Assembly: GCA_021613535.1 (NCBI GenBank)
Contig: CP075495.1
Span: 14,694,001-14,758,000 of the forward strand
DNA: 64,000 nt
Source of the DNA: Adineta vaga
Lineage: Eukaryota; Rotifera
Direction of reading: 5' to 3'
Shown: in pieces, positions 60,016-64,000 of the stretch
How the letters are laid out: each line of letters begins with the position of its first letter
Numbering within the stretch: the first letter of the stretch is position 1
The notes under the pieces: generated by a model
Told to the model about the DNA's origin: nothing
The model's input: only the letters and a program-made list of their open reading frames with translations
The model's database searches: none
Translations under genes and position numbers: made by a program

Positions 60016-61685
60016 TCAATCATCCCAAGAACCACGTACATAATTTGGATTGTATTTAATACCATTTCTTTCTAATAAAGCCTTAAATTCTTCCGGATTA
60101 TCTCGTTCTAATTCTTGTTGATAACGTAATTCACCTAAGAAGAAAAAAAATAAATAAACAAAAAATTTTTTCATCTATAACTCTTTTACCGGGTTCCCAA
60201 AGTGTCCCATTCATTCTTGCACGTTGTTTTAAATCCGAACCATTATGTCCTTGCTCTCTTGTATTCCAATTCCACCAAATACCACATTTTGAACATTCAA
60301 TTATATTACATAAACCTTTTTCTTTCAAAGTCCAATGTCGACATGTTGGACATTCACGTAATTGTCCTGATTTGATCATTTCTTTAAAGTCTAGATAAAA
60401 TAAATATATATATATATATATATATCATGACTCAGAAATTGTTTAAAGATTAATCTTTCATACCATCATCTAAATCACCTTCAAAACCTTTTTCTATCAC
60501 TTGTCTTTTATTACATATTTGACATATGACTGTTTGTTTTTTCGAAGGACCCATTTGAAGAAAACCACCTTTTTGACAATGAATACATGTAATAAAATTT
60601 TCATTACGAGATAATTTTTTTAACATAAATTTAGTAATAAATGTTAACAATTCCGAATAAGTTAAACGACCATCTTGAGCAATATTATCAGCATGACATA
60701 AAACAGAACAAGATTCAGCTGGACATGGAATCCATGGAAGTATATCTCCTCCATCAATACGAGTAGTTAAATATTGATGAAAACAATTAGTACACAAAAC
60801 ACGATGACCACAATTCTAGAAATTTCGAGAAAAGAATTGTTTAGATCTATTGAATAAGTACGAACTTCTTACTTTCATCGTTACCATGGGTACATCTTCA
60901 ACATAACATATTTGGCAAACAGGAAATCTTAATTGACCTTAAATCAATGAATTTAGAAGAATTATGTTAATGAAAATGAGATGTTAATATATTCGTTACC
61001 ATCGGATTGATCATTTTTATATTGAAGTGAATGAAAAAGTTCGGTAATATATTGATGTAAATTTTCTTCTTTCAATGTTTGTTTATTTCTTTGTTCATCT
61101 CTCATTAGTAAGATATATCGATGATAATATGGTAGCAATTCATCATCATCCATTCCTTTCTCTACTATAGTGGGAGCTTTACTTTCTACTTGCATAAAAT
61201 TATCGTCAAAGAGAAGATCATCATTATTATTTTCGTCATCGTCATCATTATCATCAGCTACATTATTAAGCAAATTCAAATTCAAGTTACCCAAAATTTG
61301 TCTCAATTGATTGCCTATATTATAAGGACTCTTTTTACATCCATCACAAACTAAAACAAAACAAGAAAAAGCAATTTTCTTGTGTTTTTCTATTCAATAA
61401 TGAAACGCACGTTGAATATTACTACCAATATTGATATAATGACATTCAGAACATTCAACAACGTTATTATCTGCAGGAGCATCATAGAGAGAGACGGCTA
61501 GTGCTGCATCGGCTTCGAAAGTATCACTGACAAAATATGGATTATTTGTTTCACACTATAGTGAATAGATAATTAAATAAAACTTAATGAATGAAATCTG
61601 TTTATACCGCATCACAGGATGGTCGTTTTATTGACTGAACGAGAGTACATGCAGGACATTCATATGTCTCCGATGTTGTACTCAT
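60016..61685 (-). CDS. RBR-type E3 ubiquitin ligase-like protein
   Basis: Seven minus-strand exons (61685-61608, 61555-61411, 61350-61000, 60937-60873, 60815-60464, 60390-60190, 60134-60016), all in phase, give 436 residues. Two Cys pairs at the N-terminus (YECPACTLVQ, VECSECHYINI, LCDGCKKS) resemble RanBP2-type or treble-clef fingers; an acidic run (DDNDDDDENNNDD) follows. RING1 is CQICYVEDVPMVTMKNCGHR with CTNCFHQYL and CPAESCSVLC. The IBR-like block is CIHCQKGGF...CQICNKRQ. RING2 is CPTCRHWTLKEKGLCNIIEC with SKCGIWWNW, retaining a Cys at the catalytic position of RBR ligases (GLC, as GGC in parkin). Such enzymes pass ubiquitin from E2 via a thioester on RING2. RING2's last zinc pair looks incomplete. 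Donor of exon 2 uses GTGCGT. Confidence 0.8.
60404..60425. repeat. (TA)n microsatellite in intron
   Basis: Eleven or so TA units inside an intron of the RBR gene; polymorphic-repeat type. Confidence 0.9.
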
Positions 61686-61826
61686 TCTATTTGATCTACA
61701 AGAGAGAAACTACAGATCGATTATTCTATTTGATAGATCCAGTCGTATTTAACGGACGGTAACAACAGCAACAACAAGAACAAAAACAATGTACAATTAT
61801 TGAAATAAAAAAATAACAATTTTCTA

Positions 61827-62604
61827 TTAGATTTTATCTAATAAATCATCAGTTGTTTGAGATTCTTCCGGTAATGACGGTGTTGCTAATATTGGCGGAA
61901 TACCAGCACCAGCATGACTAGAAAAATGAAAGAATTACTTTTACAAAAAATGAAATGAAATGTCTACTTGAGATATGAGCGAGTAGATATTGAATTAACA
62001 CCAGTAACATATTTTCGTCTAAAATAAATAATTAAAGAACGAAGTCTTATGAAGAAATGTTTGCTAATGTTTGTGAATACCTTTGATGATGTTTACTAAT
62101 TGTTGATTTTTTATAATCCATTTGATCATCACCTAAATCAAGTAGACTATCTTGACTTGGATCAATATTGATCTCTGATTGAGTTCCTGAACGAATTGGA
62201 ATTTGTATCTATTTATAAACAATTGAATAATTCGTTTCAATTCATTCGCAATCTTCACAAATAATTACTTCATGTACTTCATCTTCCATATAGTGATCTT
62301 CATCTCCACTTGTATCTGTATCACTCATAACATTTCTTGAACGTTTATGTTCACCTGTATTCGAATGTTCGTCATCATTCAATGATGTTGTCGTATGAAT
62401 CGGTGATCTACTTCGAGCACGTAAATTAGCAAATGCATCATTTGAACGTTCATCATCAGTTCCACTATTATATCCTGGTCGAACACCTTCATCATCGGAA
62501 TGATCATGACCATTAATTCCATTGGTATGTTCATGTTCATAAGATTCAATTTGACGTTTAAGTTTCGTTAATTCTCCTTTTTTAGTATTTAATACAAGAA
62601 CAAA
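61827..62604 (-). CDS. XRCC4: XRCC4-like, C-terminal exons only
   Basis: Four minus-strand exons, 62604-62269, 62208-62081, 62018-61968 and 61917-61827, splice in phase to 201 codons. The first begins FVLVLNTKKGELTKLKRQIE, matching XRCC4's helix end (FILVLNEKK), followed by the acidic SGTDDERSND (compare STDEESENQ), a basic/Ser tail, and the C-terminus DDLLDKI (compare DLFDEI). XRCC4 bridges DNA ends with XLF and carries ligase IV in non-homologous end joining. The globular head and most of the stalk are missing: no exon encoding them was found between 62605 and 63912, where a plus-strand start appears. Either the gene is truncated or its 5' exons lie across a long intron outside the window. 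Confidence 0.6.
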
Positions 62605-63912
62605 CTAAAAGAACAACAAAAGACACATTTTTATCATTCCAAAGAATGCTAAAATATTTTTATATCCTCCCCGTGATCATCATAAATCAATTCATTGATA
62701 AAACTTTTCAAGTACGTCGATAATAATTAAATATTCAATAGACATTTCTTTTCTCATTTTCTACGTCATGACACTTTGAATGATTTGAAGTAAAAGTACA
62801 CTGACTCATTCACTCTTTCTTTTCTTCGTTTCGCCTACTTAATCGAAAATTAATTAAGACAAATAGAAGTTTTGTGCGTGAAACAAGAATACAACATGAT
62901 TTTCTGATTGTTAATGTTTGTTTTAATTATTAACAAATCACATTTTAAGTGTTGGCAAGTATTAGAAGGAACAAACAGTCGCCTACACAACAACAAAAAC
63001 AACAAAAAATACATTTTGTATAGACATGACTCACGGATTGTCATTGCACAACAGACCGAGTTTCGACTGTATTTCTTTTATTGTACGGTTTTTTTTCCAC
63101 ATAGAAATTGTATCATGCGTGTTTTTATAACAAAAACTAAAAGAGTAAGTCTTTGGATTGGATAAAAATGTACAAAGTTTTACACGAAAGTACTTCAAAT
63201 ATAATTTGTTGTCATAATGACATCATAGTTCTTTTCGTGCGATATCGTACTTCCAGTTAATAGTTATATTTCAAGTTAAATATAGACGAATACTCAAACG
63301 TAATAAAATCAATATATGTATACATATTAAGAGAGGTAAAAAGTAACAGAATACAAAAGACATTTATTCTTTCGTTCTTTGATATTTATCAGTAACCTAC
63401 AAAACATTAAGAAAAAAATTGGTCATCATGATGTTGATTTCTTTATCCACTGATTATTGTCATAGTCAAAAGAATTATTTTAAATCACAAATGTACATAC
63501 CGGTAAGACGAAAGAAAAACAAAACAACCGAACTTGAATCTTTTTCTGCGAAAGATGACGAAAGTTTTTCATAGTTTCAAATTCTGTTTATTCTTAGCAA
63601 AGAAAGGAATATTCCCTCGAGGCAGGTAACTCTATCCTTCATACAGTAGATCAAATATTATGTAAACAAACTACGACATTTGAGTAATTGAAAATTATTG
63701 ATCGATGAAAATACGAATACTTCCTTTGGGGTGATAATATACAGTTAGATGTGTCATTCATTTACAAAAACACCTTTCTATAACGTTTTTTTCTTTTCCG
63801 ATCAATCACTGTCTACCATATATATATATATATATTTCTAGATAGAAAATAGTTTCAAGAAACATTTATGAGAATAATGCTTTGTAATAGTTGTAGATAG
63901 AACCAAAAAGAG
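62605..63912. other. Expected XRCC4 5' region, but no exon found
   Basis: 1.3 kb of AT-rich sequence without a recognisable XRCC4 head-domain exon on the minus strand. A 64-codon frame on the minus strand and an 85-codon plus-strand frame (62908-63165) lack motifs. A (ta)n run lies at about 63819-63836. Confidence 0.5.
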
Positions 63913-64000
63913 ATGTGTTTAGAAGGTTCACCACGTATTCAAAAGCGTATTAATTATAAAGAATCTTTTCTTCAGTTTCGTAGTTATAGTCAAGAAAAAC
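63913..64000 (+). CDS. Start of an unidentified gene, cut by window end
   Basis: ATG 63913 opens 29 codons to the edge (MCLEGSPRIQKRINYKESFL, then QFRSYSQEK) with no stop. The polar composition and codon use match nearby coding exons. No intron or domain is visible yet, and the family cannot be told. Confidence 0.45.
   Translation, partial: MCLEGSPRIQKRINYKESFLQFRSYSQEK

Noticed and set aside
63819-63836. (TA)n run
   Set aside because: Simple microsatellite; similar runs at about 15907 and 23959, no function implied.

Overview
The window looks like nuclear DNA of a small-genome invertebrate, most likely a bdelloid rotifer. This is inferred from sequence character only. It is very AT-rich, introns are mostly 45-70 bp with GT/AG ends, and splice-acceptor-like sites sit a few bases upstream of many start codons, as expected for spliced-leader trans-splicing. 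Families that are large in bdelloids are present: F-box-like proteins, one-repeat-per-exon LRR proteins, peptide-type GPCRs and membrane proteins with lectin-like ectodomains. Exon structures were rebuilt by hand from reading frame, splice sites and phase; all coordinates include introns unless exons are listed.

Region 1 (1-10 kb) is gene-poor and eroded. It holds the 3' end of an LRR gene built from exact 141-bp exon+intron units, several remnants of minus-strand F-box-like genes (one full-length but carrying two nonsense codons), and a foldback structure. Region 2 (10-31 kb) holds a small unknown protein, a ZZ finger + adenylation + carrier + thioester-reductase enzyme with a frameshift, a FEM1 homologue, an unknown Ser-rich protein, a PAQR receptor, a three-TM membrane protein with an in-frame TAG, a divergent pair of broken paralogues, and a rhodopsin-like GPCR.

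Region 3 (31-45 kb) is dense and mostly housekeeping: a cyclin-dependent kinase, a short-chain dehydrogenase, a BRI3 homologue, SEC31 (13 exons, COPII coat), a pentameric ligand-gated channel without a Cys loop, a two-gene unit that looks like a trans-spliced operon, and a small disordered protein. Region 4 (45-48 kb) is a gene-free stretch with a transposon-like foldback element. Region 5 (48-64 kb) holds a type II membrane sugar transferase, a second GPCR, an F-box-like protein, a lectin-like type II membrane protein, nicotinamide riboside kinase, a small membrane protein, SMIM12, a zinc-finger/SPRY-like protein, an RBR-type ubiquitin ligase, a 5'-less XRCC4-like gene and the first codons of an unidentified gene.

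The intact conserved genes act in ubiquitin transfer (FEM1, RBR protein, possibly F-box proteins), secretion (SEC31), cell cycle (CDK), NAD salvage (NMRK) and end joining (XRCC4). They are interleaved with broken members of lineage-specific families. The strongest oddities are the homogenised LRR exon array, the ZZ-fused reductase, the Cys-less channel, the operon-like pair, the 46-47.5 kb element and the truncated XRCC4.
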